Under the pieces are notes generated by a model. It had not been told where the DNA came from, searched no databases, and saw nothing but the letters and a program-made list of their open reading frames with translations. A program made the translations under genes and the position numbers. Shown here piece after piece: positions 26,106 to 34,915 of a DNA stretch of 64,000 bases. The stretch is from an uncultured Halomonas sp. (GTDB lineage: Bacteria; Pseudomonadota; Gammaproteobacteria; Pseudomonadales; Halomonadaceae), in the NCBI RefSeq assembly GCF_947490095.1, contig NZ_CANLFS010000007.1:1-64000 (forward strand), given 5' to 3'. Positions within the stretch are counted from its first letter, which is position 1, and each line of letters opens with the position of its first letter.

Positions 26106-26214
26106 GCGCCAAGGTCCACTTTACTGGCGCCCGCTGCCGCGCCAAGGTTCGCTTTACTGGCGCCCGCTGCCGCGCCAAGGTCCACTTTACTGGCGCCCGC
26201 TGCCGCGCCAAGGT
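26106..26214. repeat. 33-bp tandem repeat, three copies plus a partial one
   Basis: Units start at 26106, 26139 and 26172, with a 10-base partial at 26205. Each begins GCGCCAAGGT and carries TTTACTGGCGCCCGCTGCC. The second copy differs by two bases. Each unit has GCGCC near one end and GGCGC near the other, so transcripts could form repeated small hairpins. The array ends 94 bp before the ribBA start and would lie in its leader RNA. An 11-residue peptide repeat is readable but no gene is supported. Confidence 0.85.
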
Positions 26215-26307
26215 ACCCTGACGCCGTTTCGAGGTGAGGTGTGGTCGGTGGGCGACGCGGCTGTCGCCACGAGCCAACATCCGCCGCGTGGAATTTCTGG
26301 AGAACTC

Positions 26308-27477
26308 ATGGTGAACGCCACTGCCGGGGGCCTGGCCCCTATTGAAGACCTGGTTGAGGATATCCGCCAGGGCAAGATGGTGATCCTGATGGATGATGAG
26401 GATCGTGAAAATGAAGGCGATATCATCATGGCCGGCGAGAAGGTGCAGGCCGAGCATATCAACTTCATGGCGCGCCATGCCCGCGGCCTGATCTGTCTGC
26501 CCATGACCCGCAGTCGTTGCGAGCGGCTCAAGTTGCCGCTGATGGTCGACGACAACGGCTCCGGCTTCGGCACCAAGTTTACCCTCTCGATCGAGGCCAC
26601 CGAGGGCGTCACCACGGGTATCTCCGCCGCCGACCGGGCGCGTACCGTTCAGGCCGCCGTGGCGCATGATGCCAAGGCCGAGGATATCGTTCAGCCGGGC
26701 CATATCTTCCCGCTGATGGCCGAGCCCGGTGGCGTGCTGCGTCGGGCGGGGCATACCGAGGCCGCCTGCGACCTGGCCGCCCTGGCCGGGCTCGACCCCA
26801 GTGGTGTGATCTGCGAGATCATGAACGACGATGGCACCATGGCGCGCCGCCCGGAGCTTGAGCGTTTCGCCGAACAGCACGGCATCAAGATGGGCACCAT
26901 CGCCGATCTGATCCACTATCGCATCCACAACGAGCAGACCGTGGATCATGTGGAGGCCACCCGGGTACAGACCGCCTTCGGTGAGCTGACGCTCCATGTG
27001 TTCCGCGACAGCATCCAGGGTGCCCATCACCTGGCGCTGGTCAAGGGGCGGCCGAGCCCCGAGTTGCCGACCACGGTGCGCGTGCACCTGGCCGATACCA
27101 TGCGTGACCTGCTCTGCCTGCATAAGGGCGAGAGCGGTCACTGGACCTCCCATGGAGCCATCGCCGAGGTGGCGGACAGTGAGCGCGGCGTCTTCGTGCT
27201 GCTCGATCAAGGGCGGCCGGCCCAGGATCTGCGCGACCAGCTGGACACCTTCCTGGAGCGCCGTCCTTCTCCGCGCACCAGTGACTCCGACGGCGCCGGC
27301 AACTACCTGACCATCGGCACCGGCTCCCAGATCCTGCGTCACCTGGGCGTGGGCCAGATGCGCCTGCTCAGTTCGCCCTGGAAGTTCTCGGCGCTATCCG
27401 GCTTCGATCTGGAAGTGGTGGAACGGCTGGGCCCCGAAGGCCCGTCAATCGACGACGATGATGCCGCCGGCGAGTGA
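26308..27477 (+). CDS. ribB: DHBP synthase with degenerate GTP cyclohydrolase II domain (RibBA/RibBX type)
   Basis: The N-terminal domain (about 1-205) makes 3,4-dihydroxy-2-butanone 4-phosphate from ribulose 5-phosphate and carries the intact signature MDDEDRENEGDI and later ATEGVTTGISAADRA. The C-terminal domain (about 206-389) is homologous to GTP cyclohydrolase II but lacks the three zinc-ligand cysteines: where the family has a Cys-rich block, this protein reads RVHLADTMRDLLCLHKGE. It is therefore probably inactive as a cyclohydrolase, as in the RibBX variant known from proteobacteria, and a separate ribA would be needed elsewhere. GGAG precedes the chosen ATG by five bases. Confidence 0.93.
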   Translation: MVNATAGGLAPIEDLVEDIRQGKMVILMDDEDRENEGDIIMAGEKVQAEHINFMARHARGLICLPMTRSRCERLKLPLMVDDNGSGFGTKFTLSIEATEGVTTGISAADRARTVQAAVAHDAKAEDIVQPGHIFPLMAEPGGVLRRAGHTEAACDLAALAGLDPSGVICEIMNDDGTMARRPELERFAEQHGIKMGTIADLIHYRIHNEQTVDHVEATRVQTAFGELTLHVFRDSIQGAHHLALVKGRPSPELPTTVRVHLADTMRDLLCLHKGESGHWTSHGAIAEVADSERGVFVLLDQGRPAQDLRDQLDTFLERRPSPRTSDSDGAGNYLTIGTGSQILRHLGVGQMRLLSSPWKFSALSGFDLEVVERLGPEGPSIDDDDAAGE

Positions 27478-27567
27478 GCCGTCTGCCACTCAACACGCTT
27501 CATTTTGAACTTCATTTCAACACCCGGCGCGGATTGCCGCGCCAGTGAGCCTCAGCAGGAAACCGAC

Positions 27568-28062
27568 ATGGAACCCATTTCTCAAGTGGAAGGCAGCTTC
27601 GTCGACGTCGACGGTCGCTATGTGATCGTGGTGGGACGCTTCAACCATCATGTGGTGGATAGCCTGGTGGAGGGCGCCGTGGATAGCCTGGTGCGCCATG
27701 GCGTCGATGCCGAGAATATCGACATCGTCCACGTCCCCGGCGCCTGGGAACTGCCGCTGGCGGTCAAGCAGGTGATCAAGGCGGCACGCCCCGAGGCGGT
27801 GATCGCACTGGGTGCCGTGATTCGCGGCGGCACGCCTCACTTCGAATACGTGGCCGGTGGCTGCAACGCGGCGCTGGGCACCCTGCAGCTGGAATTCGAG
27901 ACGCCCATCGCCAATGGCGTGCTGACCGTGAATTCCATCGAGCAGGCCATCGAACGTTCCGGCACCAAGGCCGGCAACAAGGGCGCCGAGGCGGCCATGG
28001 CGGCCATGGAAATGGTCTCGCTGATGCGCCAGCTGGGCGGCGGCGCCGAGGAGGAAGCATGA
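27568..28062 (+). CDS. ribH: 6,7-dimethyl-8-ribityllumazine synthase
   Basis: Condenses DHBP with the ribitylamino-pyrimidinedione to form lumazine, the riboflavin synthase substrate. Conserved blocks are [46 protein letters not shown] and the [23 protein letters not shown] region. The family's catalytic His is in TPHF. Length of 164 residues fits. AGGAAA lies seven bases before the chosen ATG. It overlaps nusB by ATGA. Confidence 0.95.
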   Translation: MEPISQVEGSFVDVDGRYVIVVGRFNHHVVDSLVEGAVDSLVRHGVDAENIDIVHVPGAWELPLAVKQVIKAARPEAVIALGAVIRGGTPHFEYVAGGCNAALGTLQLEFETPIANGVLTVNSIEQAIERSGTKAGNKGAEAAMAAMEMVSLMRQLGGGAEEEA

Positions 28063-28556
28063 GCCGCGAGCGCACGCCCTCCAAGGCGCAGCAGGGGCGG
28101 CGTGCCGCCCGCGAGCTGGCGGTGCAGTGTCTCTACCAGTGGCAGATGACCGGCAAGTCGATGAGCGCGGTGGAGATGGAGTTCCGTAGCCAGCTGGCCG
28201 ATGATGATCTCGAGGATCACGAGAACTGGCATAAGGTCATGGAGATCGCCGACCTGGCGCTGTTCCATGAGCTGACACATAACGTGGCCCGTTTCCGTCC
28301 CGATCTGGACGCCTCCATCGCCCCCTTGCTCGATCGCACGCTGGAGGAGCTCGATGCCATCGAACTGGCCATCCTGCGCCTGGGGGCCTATGAGCTTTCC
28401 CGGCGCCTGGATGTGCCCTATCGTGTGGCGATCAACGAAGGCGTCGAGTTGGCCAAGTCATTCGGCGCGACCGATGGCCACAAGTACGTCAACGGTATTC
28501 TCGACAAGCTTGCCGGGCGCCTGCGTGGCGCCGAGGTAGCTGCCCGCCGCCGCTGA
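28059..28556 (+). CDS. nusB: Transcription antitermination factor NusB
   Basis: All-helical RNA-binding protein that, with NusE, NusA and NusG, forms the antitermination complex on rRNA operons. It shows [20 protein letters not shown] at the N-terminus. [22 protein letters not shown]-type text (here [20 protein letters not shown]) and [22 protein letters not shown] mark the C-terminus. Length 165 is typical. It is coupled to ribH by a 4-bp overlap. Confidence 0.96.
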   Translation: MSRERTPSKAQQGRRAARELAVQCLYQWQMTGKSMSAVEMEFRSQLADDDLEDHENWHKVMEIADLALFHELTHNVARFRPDLDASIAPLLDRTLEELDAIELAILRLGAYELSRRLDVPYRVAINEGVELAKSFGATDGHKYVNGILDKLAGRLRGAEVAARRR

Positions 28557-28567
28557 AGGGTCACCGG

Positions 28568-29533
28568 ATGCATAGCGAGTTCGAACTCATCGCGCGCTAC
28601 TTTACGCCCGCCCCCCCCGGGCCCGACGCCGGTGTGGTGATGGGGGTGGGCGATGACTGCGCGCTATTGGCTCCCACCCAGGGCCAGCGGCTCGCGGTGA
28701 GCGTCGATACCTCGGTCCTCGGGGTCCACTTTCCTCCCGACGCCCCCGCCGAGGCGGTGGGCCATCGGGCCCTGGCGGTTAGCCTGTCCGATCTGGCCGC
28801 CATGGGCGCCAGGGCCCGCTGGTGCTTCATGTCGCTGGCGCTGGAGCACAGCGATGAGGCCTGGCTGGAAGGCTTCTCACGCGGCTTCCGGGCGCTCTGC
28901 GAGGCCACCGGCACCCACCTTTCCGGCGGTGACATCACCCGCGGTGAGCTCGCCATCGGCGTGACGGTGATGGGCGAGGTGGCCCCCGAGGCGGCCCTCA
29001 GCCGAGGCGGCGGCCGCCCCGGCGACCTGTTGGTGGTGACCGGGGCCCTGGGCGGCGGGGCCGGTGGCCTGGCCGCCTGGGAGGAGGGCGAGCGTGACAT
29101 CCATCATCCGCTGCTGCGCCGTTACCTCACTCCCCAGCCGCGGCTGGCCGCCGGCCAGGCCCTGACGGGGCTGGCCACGGCGGCGGTGGATATCTCGGAT
29201 GGGCTGCTCGCCGATCTGGGCCATATCCTCGAGCACTCCGGAGGCGGCGCTCATCTCGAGCTCGAATCACTCCCGTTGGCCGAGGGCCTGGTCGAGGCCC
29301 TGGGAGAAGAGGGCGCTCGTCGGGCGGCGCTGACCGGCGGCGATGACTATGAACTGCTGCTGTGTCTGCCCGCGAAGCATCTGGACGAGGCCCGGCGGCG
29401 CCTGGCGGCGCTGTCGCTGCCGCTGACGGTTGTCGGCCAGCTCACGAAGACACCCGGTGTGAGCGGTGTCGAGGCGTCTCGGCATGCTGGCTGGCAGCAT
29501 TTCCGGGCCATGGCCCCGGGAGGCACCCCATGA
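28568..29533 (+). CDS. thiL: Thiamine-monophosphate kinase
   Basis: ATP-dependent kinase that converts thiamine phosphate to the active cofactor thiamine diphosphate. Blocks include VGDDCAL, VSVDTSVLGVHF, HRALAVSLSDLAAMGA, LSGGDITRG and DISDGLLADLGHI. Length 321 fits. It overlaps pgpA by ATGA, and sits between nusB and pgpA as in many gammaproteobacteria. Together with thiBPQ downstream it suggests the cell both imports thiamine and phosphorylates thiamine phosphate. Confidence 0.95.
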   Translation: MHSEFELIARYFTPAPPGPDAGVVMGVGDDCALLAPTQGQRLAVSVDTSVLGVHFPPDAPAEAVGHRALAVSLSDLAAMGARARWCFMSLALEHSDEAWLEGFSRGFRALCEATGTHLSGGDITRGELAIGVTVMGEVAPEAALSRGGGRPGDLLVVTGALGGGAGGLAAWEEGERDIHHPLLRRYLTPQPRLAAGQALTGLATAAVDISDGLLADLGHILEHSGGGAHLELESLPLAEGLVEALGEEGARRAALTGGDDYELLLCLPAKHLDEARRRLAALSLPLTVVGQLTKTPGVSGVEASRHAGWQHFRAMAPGGTP

Positions 29534-30003
29534 GTCGCGCCCCATCCAGCGTCTGGCATCGCCCCTCGCACTTCCTGGCCTTCGGCCTGGGGAGCGGGGC
29601 CGCGCCCTGGGCGCCGGGGACCTTCGGTACCCTGGCGGCCATCCCCTTCTACTGGCTGCTTTCCGAGCTACCGCTCTCCTGGTACTGGGGCGTCATCGTC
29701 ATCGCCTTCATCTGGGGCGTATGGCTCTGCGAGAAGACCTCACGCGACCTCGGCGTCCACGATCATTCGGGTATCGTCTGGGACGAGTTCGTGGGCTACT
29801 GGATCACCATGGCGGCCGTGCCCTTCTCATGGGAGGCGGCGTTCTGGGGCTTCGTCCTGTTCCGGATATTCGACGTCATCAAGCCATTCCCCATTCGTTG
29901 GGCCGACCGCCGTGTCGCCGGCGGCTTCGGCATCATGATCGATGATGTCCTCGCCGGGATCTTCGCCTGGAGCCTGATGCACCTGTGGTTCTGGCTACAC
30001 TAG
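29530..30003 (+). CDS. pgpA: Phosphatidylglycerophosphatase A
   Basis: Membrane phosphatase that makes phosphatidylglycerol from its phosphate precursor. The text FGLGSGAAPWAPGTFGTL, HDHSGIVWDEFVGYWI and FRIFDVIKPFPI carries the conserved acidic residues of the family, and three to four hydrophobic helices are present. 157 residues is typical. The start overlaps the thiL stop; the much longer open frame upstream lies inside thiL and is not coding. Confidence 0.95.
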   Translation: MSRAPSSVWHRPSHFLAFGLGSGAAPWAPGTFGTLAAIPFYWLLSELPLSWYWGVIVIAFIWGVWLCEKTSRDLGVHDHSGIVWDEFVGYWITMAAVPFSWEAAFWGFVLFRIFDVIKPFPIRWADRRVAGGFGIMIDDVLAGIFAWSLMHLWFWLH

Positions 30004-30034
30004 CCTCTCGGGCGCGACAGGGAAGGGAGCCAGC

Positions 30035-31270
30035 ATGCGCAAGCAACGACTGATCGTACCCATGGTGGTAGGGCTGGCGCTGGTCTGGGGCGTGGCTCAG
30101 TACGCCGCTTCGTGGCTCTTCGAGCGAGAACTGGTACGTACCCTGCGTGACCTGGAGGCGCGCGGTGAGCTGGTCGTCGAGCGTACCGCCATCGAGCGCG
30201 GCTGGCTCTCCTCGTCGGGCCGCATCGTGATTGACCCGCTGCTGGGCAACGACTGGCAGCTTGCCTTGACCTATAACGCGCGACACGGGGTGTTCAGCAC
30301 GCGGCTGGAGGGGGACATTCAGCCGGCCCTGGGGCCTACGCGCGAGCTCCTGTTCGGCGATGCCTTGCCGTCTTCGGCGCCACGTTGGCATGCCCGGTAT
30401 CAGACTCTGAGTGGTTCACTGGAGGGCAGTATCGCGCTGGCCCCCTTCCTGATTCGTCAAGGGGAGCGCGAGCTCGATTTCCAGGGTGGCCAGGCAAGTT
30501 TCGGCGGTGAATATGGTGACTGGTGGCTGCGCGCCAGGCTCAAGCCCTGGCGCCTCACCGATGGGGCCGCCAGCCTCGAGGTGGGCCCGACCCGTCTCGA
30601 GAGCCGCTATGCGTACACGGCCGACGCCTACCACTTCACGCAGCATGACCTGCTGCACCTGGAGTCGCTCTCCTGGCGCCAGCCGGCCCTCGCGCTCGAC
30701 GGCAGTGAGCTGATTTATCGCAGCCACATGCAGCTCGATGACAGCGAGTTGCGCCTCGAGGGCGAGCTCGACATCGGGCAGCTGGTGGCCGCCGACCGGG
30801 TCCTGTTGACGGGGCACGTCGAGGCGCAGCTCTCGCGGCTGCACGCCGGGGCCCTGCGTATCCTGTTCAGCCGCCTGCGCGATGAGGTGCTCCACGGCCG
30901 CCACCAGACGCCGCGAGAGCTGCTTCGCAAGCTGGATGCCGAGTTCAAGGCGGTGCTCCAGGATTCACCGCGTCTGGATATTACCGAGGTGGACCTCGAC
31001 AGCCCCATGCTGGGGATCGCGGCTCAGGGGGAGGGGGCGCTGATTCTGGATCCGCGCCATCTCGATGAGCTCAGCTTCCCGCGTCTGGATGAAGCCGCCG
31101 AGCAGGCCCGCTGGCGAAGCCGCCTCGACGGCGACTTCATCTGGCACGAGGTGCCTACCATGGTGTCCTTGTGGCTCGGATTGCCGTTGGGCACCGACGA
31201 CCTGGTGGTGGATGTCATCCGTGGCAAGGTTCGCGTCAATGGTCGCCCGTTGCCCCCCTTGTGGCGATAG
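30035..31270 (+). CDS. DUF945 (YdgA-like) family protein
   Basis: Member of the DUF945 family, whose E. coli member is YdgA, a protein of uncertain role at the envelope. A single N-terminal hydrophobic segment (residues ~6-25) follows a short basic head MRKQRL, so it is probably anchored in the inner membrane with a large periplasmic part. The rest is beta-rich with alternating polar/hydrophobic residues. The last ~100 residues (DGDFIWHEVPTMVSLWLGLPLG) are the most conserved-looking part. AAGGGAG lies six bases before the ATG. 32 bp after pgpA, possibly the last gene of that operon. Confidence 0.8.
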   Translation: MRKQRLIVPMVVGLALVWGVAQYAASWLFERELVRTLRDLEARGELVVERTAIERGWLSSSGRIVIDPLLGNDWQLALTYNARHGVFSTRLEGDIQPALGPTRELLFGDALPSSAPRWHARYQTLSGSLEGSIALAPFLIRQGERELDFQGGQASFGGEYGDWWLRARLKPWRLTDGAASLEVGPTRLESRYAYTADAYHFTQHDLLHLESLSWRQPALALDGSELIYRSHMQLDDSELRLEGELDIGQLVAADRVLLTGHVEAQLSRLHAGALRILFSRLRDEVLHGRHQTPRELLRKLDAEFKAVLQDSPRLDITEVDLDSPMLGIAAQGEGALILDPRHLDELSFPRLDEAAEQARWRSRLDGDFIWHEVPTMVSLWLGLPLGTDDLVVDVIRGKVRVNGRPLPPLWR

Positions 31271-31370
31271 CCGGAGTGGCGGTGTAGGCGGCCGGACTTG
31301 AAGTTATCGCTCGTCGCCCGCATTCCTCATTGCATTGGCATCAGCCCAACTGCTTGGACACGGAGACACC

Positions 31371-33809
31371 ATGAGCGATGAACAGGACCGCCCGAGTGCG
31401 GATGAGCCGGAATGGATTCATGATGAGCAGGACGCGGATCCTGCCTCCGACGCGGCGTCCGAGGGCGGCAATCGCTCCGTCGTGCCGGCCCGGGAGGCGT
31501 TGCCCGAGCGCATCTATCTGCTGCCCATCCATAACCGCCCCTTCTTCCCCGCCCAGGTACAGCCGCTGGTCGTCAATCGCGAGCGCTGGAACGACACGAT
31601 CGAGCGTGTCGCCAAGACCCCGCACCAGACCGTGGGCCTGGCCTTTGTCGGCGAGGGCGCCTCGGAAGACATGGCGGATGACGACTTTCCCGAGTTCGGC
31701 ACCGCCGTGCAGATGCACAAGCTGCAGGGCGAGGATGACCAGCTGCAGTTTATCGCCCAGGGCCTGCAGCGGTTTCGGATCCAGCGCTGGATCTCCCGGG
31801 AGCCGCCCTATCTGGTAGAGGTCAGCTACCCGCGCGAGCCGGTGGATGCCGAGGCCGACGAGACGCGCGCCTACGCCATGTCGCTGATCAACGGCATCAA
31901 GGAGCTGCTGCCGATCAACCCGCTCTATGGCGAGGAGCTCAAGCACTACCTCAACCGCTTCAGCCCCCACGAGCCGGGGCCGTTGACGGACTTCGCCGCC
32001 GCCATTACCTCGGCCAAGGGGCACGAGCTGCAGGATGTGCTGGCCACGCTGCCGGTGCTCGCGCGCATGCAGAAGGTGCTGCCGCTGCTGCGCAAGGAGA
32101 TCGAGGTCGCCCAGCTGCAGAGCGAGATCAGCGACCAGGTCAATGCCCAGATGCAGGACCGCCAGCGGGAGTTCTTCCTGCGCGAGCAGCTCAAGGTGAT
32201 CCAGCGGGAGCTGGGCATCTCCAAGGACGACCGTGAGAGCGACGTCGACACCTTCCGCGACCGCCTCGAGAGCCTGGTGGTGCCGCCCAAGGTGCTGACC
32301 CGCATCGAGGAGGAGCTCGACAAGCTCTCCATGCTGGAGACCGGGTCGCCGGAGTATGGCACCACGCGCAACTATCTCGACTGGCTGACCAGCATGCCCT
32401 GGGGGGTGCGCAGCCAGGACCAGCTCGACCTGGCCCACGCCCGGGAGGTGCTCAACCGCGACCACGACGGCTTGGCGGACGTCAAGGAACGCATCGTCGA
32501 GTTCCTGGCCGAGGGCACCTTCAAGGGCGATGTAGGGGGCTCGATCGTGATGCTGGTGGGGCCACCCGGGGTCGGCAAGACCTCCGTGGGGCGCTCCATC
32601 GCCGAGGCGCTGGGCCGCGAGTTCTATCGCTTCTCGGTGGGCGGCATGCGCGACGAGGCGGAGATCAAGGGCCACCGGCGTACCTATGTCGGGGCCATGC
32701 CCGGCAAGCTCGCCCAGGCCCTCAAGGAGGTCGAGGTCGAGAACCCGGTGATCATGCTCGACGAGATCGACAAGATGGGGCAGTCCTTCCAGGGAGACCC
32801 CGCCTCGGCGCTGCTCGAGGTGCTCGACCCGGAGCAGAACGTCGATTTCCTCGACCACTACCTGGATGTGCGCCTGGACCTCTCCAAGGTGCTCTTCGTC
32901 TGCACCGCCAACACCCTGGATTCGATTCCGCCGGCGCTGATCGACCGCATGGAGCAGATTCGTCTCTCCGGCTACATCGCCGAGGAGAAGATGGCGATCG
33001 CCAGGAATCACCTGTGGCCCAAGCTGCTCAAGCGCGACAACATCCCCAAGAAGCGTATCAACCTGACCGAGGCGGCACTGCGTCAGGTCATCGAGGGCTA
33101 TGCCCGCGAGGCCGGGGTGCGCCAGCTCGAGAAGCAGCTGCACCGCATCGTGCGCAAGGCCGCGGTCAAGCTGCTGGAGAATGACCAGCAGTCGGTCAAG
33201 GTCTCGGTGAAGAACCTCGAGGAGTACCTGGGGGCACCGCTGTTCCGCAAGGAACAGGTGCTCAGCGGCGAGGGCGTGGTCACCGGCCTGGCCTGGACCT
33301 CCATGGGAGGGGCGACGCTGCCCATCGAGGCGGGTAAGGTTCACTCCCTGGACCGTGGCTTCAAGCTGACCGGCAAGCTCGGGGACGTGATGCAGGAGTC
33401 GGCCAATATTGCCTACAGCTATGTGCTGGGTCATCTGGCCGATTTCGGGGCCGATGCCGACTTCTTCGACTCGGCCTTCGTCCACCTGCATGTGCCGGAG
33501 GGCGCCACCCCCAAGGATGGCCCCTCCGCGGGAGTGACCATGACCACCGCGCTGCTGTCGCTGGCCAAGCACCAGGCCATCGACCGCAACCTGGCGATGA
33601 CCGGCGAGCTGACCCTGACCGGGCATGTGCTGCCGGTGGGCGGCATCCGCGAGAAGGTGATTGCCGCCAGGCGCAGCGGCATCTTCGAGGTGATCCTGCC
33701 CGACGCCAACCGCCGCGACTATGACGAGCTACCCGACCACCTCAAGGACGGCGTCACCGTGCATTTCGCCAAGCGCTACGAAGACGTGGCCAAGATAGTC
33801 TTCGGCTGA
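31371..33809 (+). CDS. lon: Lon-type ATP-dependent serine protease
   Basis: AAA+ protease that degrades misfolded and regulatory proteins in the cytoplasm. An acidic extension (about residues 1-45, many Asp/Glu) precedes the Lon N-domain (LLPIHNRPFFPAQVQPLVV). The AAA module has Walker A GPPGVGKTS and Walker B VIMLDEIDK. The protease domain has the catalytic Ser in PKDGPSAGVTM and Lys in GIREKVIAAR. The gene is not next to clpX or hupB, where the main lon usually lies. It may therefore be a second, AsrA-like paralog; this cannot be settled from one window. GGAG precedes the ATG at 31371; the earlier start at 31335 is less likely. Confidence 0.93.
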   Translation: MSDEQDRPSADEPEWIHDEQDADPASDAASEGGNRSVVPAREALPERIYLLPIHNRPFFPAQVQPLVVNRERWNDTIERVAKTPHQTVGLAFVGEGASEDMADDDFPEFGTAVQMHKLQGEDDQLQFIAQGLQRFRIQRWISREPPYLVEVSYPREPVDAEADETRAYAMSLINGIKELLPINPLYGEELKHYLNRFSPHEPGPLTDFAAAITSAKGHELQDVLATLPVLARMQKVLPLLRKEIEVAQLQSEISDQVNAQMQDRQREFFLREQLKVIQRELGISKDDRESDVDTFRDRLESLVVPPKVLTRIEEELDKLSMLETGSPEYGTTRNYLDWLTSMPWGVRSQDQLDLAHAREVLNRDHDGLADVKERIVEFLAEGTFKGDVGGSIVMLVGPPGVGKTSVGRSIAEALGREFYRFSVGGMRDEAEIKGHRRTYVGAMPGKLAQALKEVEVENPVIMLDEIDKMGQSFQGDPASALLEVLDPEQNVDFLDHYLDVRLDLSKVLFVCTANTLDSIPPALIDRMEQIRLSGYIAEEKMAIARNHLWPKLLKRDNIPKKRINLTEAALRQVIEGYAREAGVRQLEKQLHRIVRKAAVKLLENDQQSVKVSVKNLEEYLGAPLFRKEQVLSGEGVVTGLAWTSMGGATLPIEAGKVHSLDRGFKLTGKLGDVMQESANIAYSYVLGHLADFGADADFFDSAFVHLHVPEGATPKDGPSAGVTMTTALLSLAKHQAIDRNLAMTGELTLTGHVLPVGGIREKVIAARRSGIFEVILPDANRRDYDELPDHLKDGVTVHFAKRYEDVAKIVFG

Positions 33810-33813
33810 GTAT

Positions 33814-33885
33814 CCTTGGGGTCTTATCCTTGGGGTCTGACCCCACCCCTTGGGGTCTGACCCCAAGGGGGCGGGGTCAGACCCC
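33814..33885. repeat. GGGGTCTGACCCC palindrome cluster after lon
   Basis: CCTTGGGGTCT occurs at 33814, 33828 and 33848. The last copy belongs to a perfect palindrome, 12-bp arms CCCCTTGGGGTC and GACCCCAAGGGG (33846-33870) around a single base. An inverted copy GGGGTCAGACCCC follows at 33873-33885. The RNA would form a very stable hairpin that could end lon transcription. The motif also resembles dispersed palindromes known in many proteobacteria. There is no TPP-riboswitch sequence before thiB here. Confidence 0.8.
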
Positions 33886-33908
33886 CATACCAGGCAAGCA
33901 GGCATTTG

Positions 33909-34913
33909 ATGAACTATTCAGCAGTGTTGGGGGCCGTGGCGTTAAGCCTGGCGGCGGGGACGGCCACGGCGGGCGAACGCTCGCTGACCGTCTATACCTA
34001 CGATTCCTTCGTGTCGGAGTGGGGGCCGGGGCCCGCCATTGAGGAGGCCTTCGAGGCGCGCTGCGGCGGCTGCGACCTGCGCTTCGTGGCGCTGGATGGC
34101 GGCGTCGATATCCTGCAGCGCCTGCGCCTGGAGGGGCAGGACAGCGGCGCCGACCTGGTGCTCGGCCTGGACATGAACCTGATGGCCGAGGCCCGCGGGC
34201 TCGATCTGCTGGCCCCCCATGGCGCCGACACGAGTGCGCTCGACCTGCCCATCGAGTGGGACGACGAGACCTTTCTCCCCTATGACTGGGGGCACTTCGC
34301 CTTCGTCTACGACACCGAGCAGATCGCGGAGCCGCCGGCGAGCCTTGCCGAGCTGCTCGAGGCCCCGGAGGACCTCAAGGTCATCCTCCAGGACCCACGC
34401 ACCAGCGTTACCGGTCAGGGGTTGCTGCTGTGGATCAAGCATGTCTATGGCGATGACGCCCCCGAGGCCTGGGCGAGGCTCAACGAGCGGGTGCTGACGG
34501 TGACCAATGGCTGGAGCCAGGCCTACTTCTCGCTGTTCATGAACGGCGAGGCGCCCATGGTGCTCTCCTATGCGACCTCGCCGGCCTACCATATGGCGGT
34601 GGAGGAGAGCGACCGCTACCAGGCCGCCGAATTCGCCGAGGGCCACTATCTGCAGGTGGAGACCGCGGCGATGTTGCGCTCGAGTGATGAGCCCGAGCTG
34701 GCTCGGGACTTCCTGGCCTTTATGCTGACGCCGGACTTCCAGCGCCATATTCCGCTGGGCAATGTGATGAACCCGGCCATCGACCTGGGCGCTGAACTGC
34801 CGACGGTGTTCGAGCGGCTGATCGACCCCGAGAGCCTTACCTTTACCCCCGAGGCGGTGCACGCTAATCGTCGTGCCTGGATCCGTGAGTGGCTGAACGC
34901 CGCGGCGCGCTGA
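33909..34913 (+). CDS. thiB: Thiamine ABC transporter substrate-binding protein
   Basis: Periplasmic protein that binds thiamine and its phosphates for import. A signal peptide ends near residue 21 (GTATA then GE). Conserved text includes LTVYTYDSFVSEWGPGPAIE, GADLVLGLD and NGWSQAYFSLFMNGEAPMVL. A CGGC pair near residue 50 could form a disulfide. Length 334 is close to E. coli ThiB. ATG at 33909 is used instead of the adjacent TTG. It starts the thiBPQ operon, 2 bp before thiP. Confidence 0.93.
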   Translation: MNYSAVLGAVALSLAAGTATAGERSLTVYTYDSFVSEWGPGPAIEEAFEARCGGCDLRFVALDGGVDILQRLRLEGQDSGADLVLGLDMNLMAEARGLDLLAPHGADTSALDLPIEWDDETFLPYDWGHFAFVYDTEQIAEPPASLAELLEAPEDLKVILQDPRTSVTGQGLLLWIKHVYGDDAPEAWARLNERVLTVTNGWSQAYFSLFMNGEAPMVLSYATSPAYHMAVEESDRYQAAEFAEGHYLQVETAAMLRSSDEPELARDFLAFMLTPDFQRHIPLGNVMNPAIDLGAELPTVFERLIDPESLTFTPEAVHANRRAWIREWLNAAAR

Positions 34914-34915
34914 AC

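Noticed and set aside
26004-26237. Small Ala/Pro-rich repeat protein in the ribBA leader
   Set aside because: The 11-residue repeat is just the 33-bp DNA repeat in frame; no support for translation.
25923-26307. FMN riboswitch before ribBA
   Set aside because: The conserved RFN segments are not present; the sequence is mostly direct repeats.
31341-33626. 761-codon open frame antisense to lon
   Set aside because: GC-rich shadow frame; the plus strand encodes a complete Lon with all motifs, and the antisense product is His/Leu/Gln-rich with no known domain.
33810-33908. TPP riboswitch before thiB
   Set aside because: No CTGAGA or ACCTGA-type THI-box sequence; the gap is too short and is filled by palindromes.
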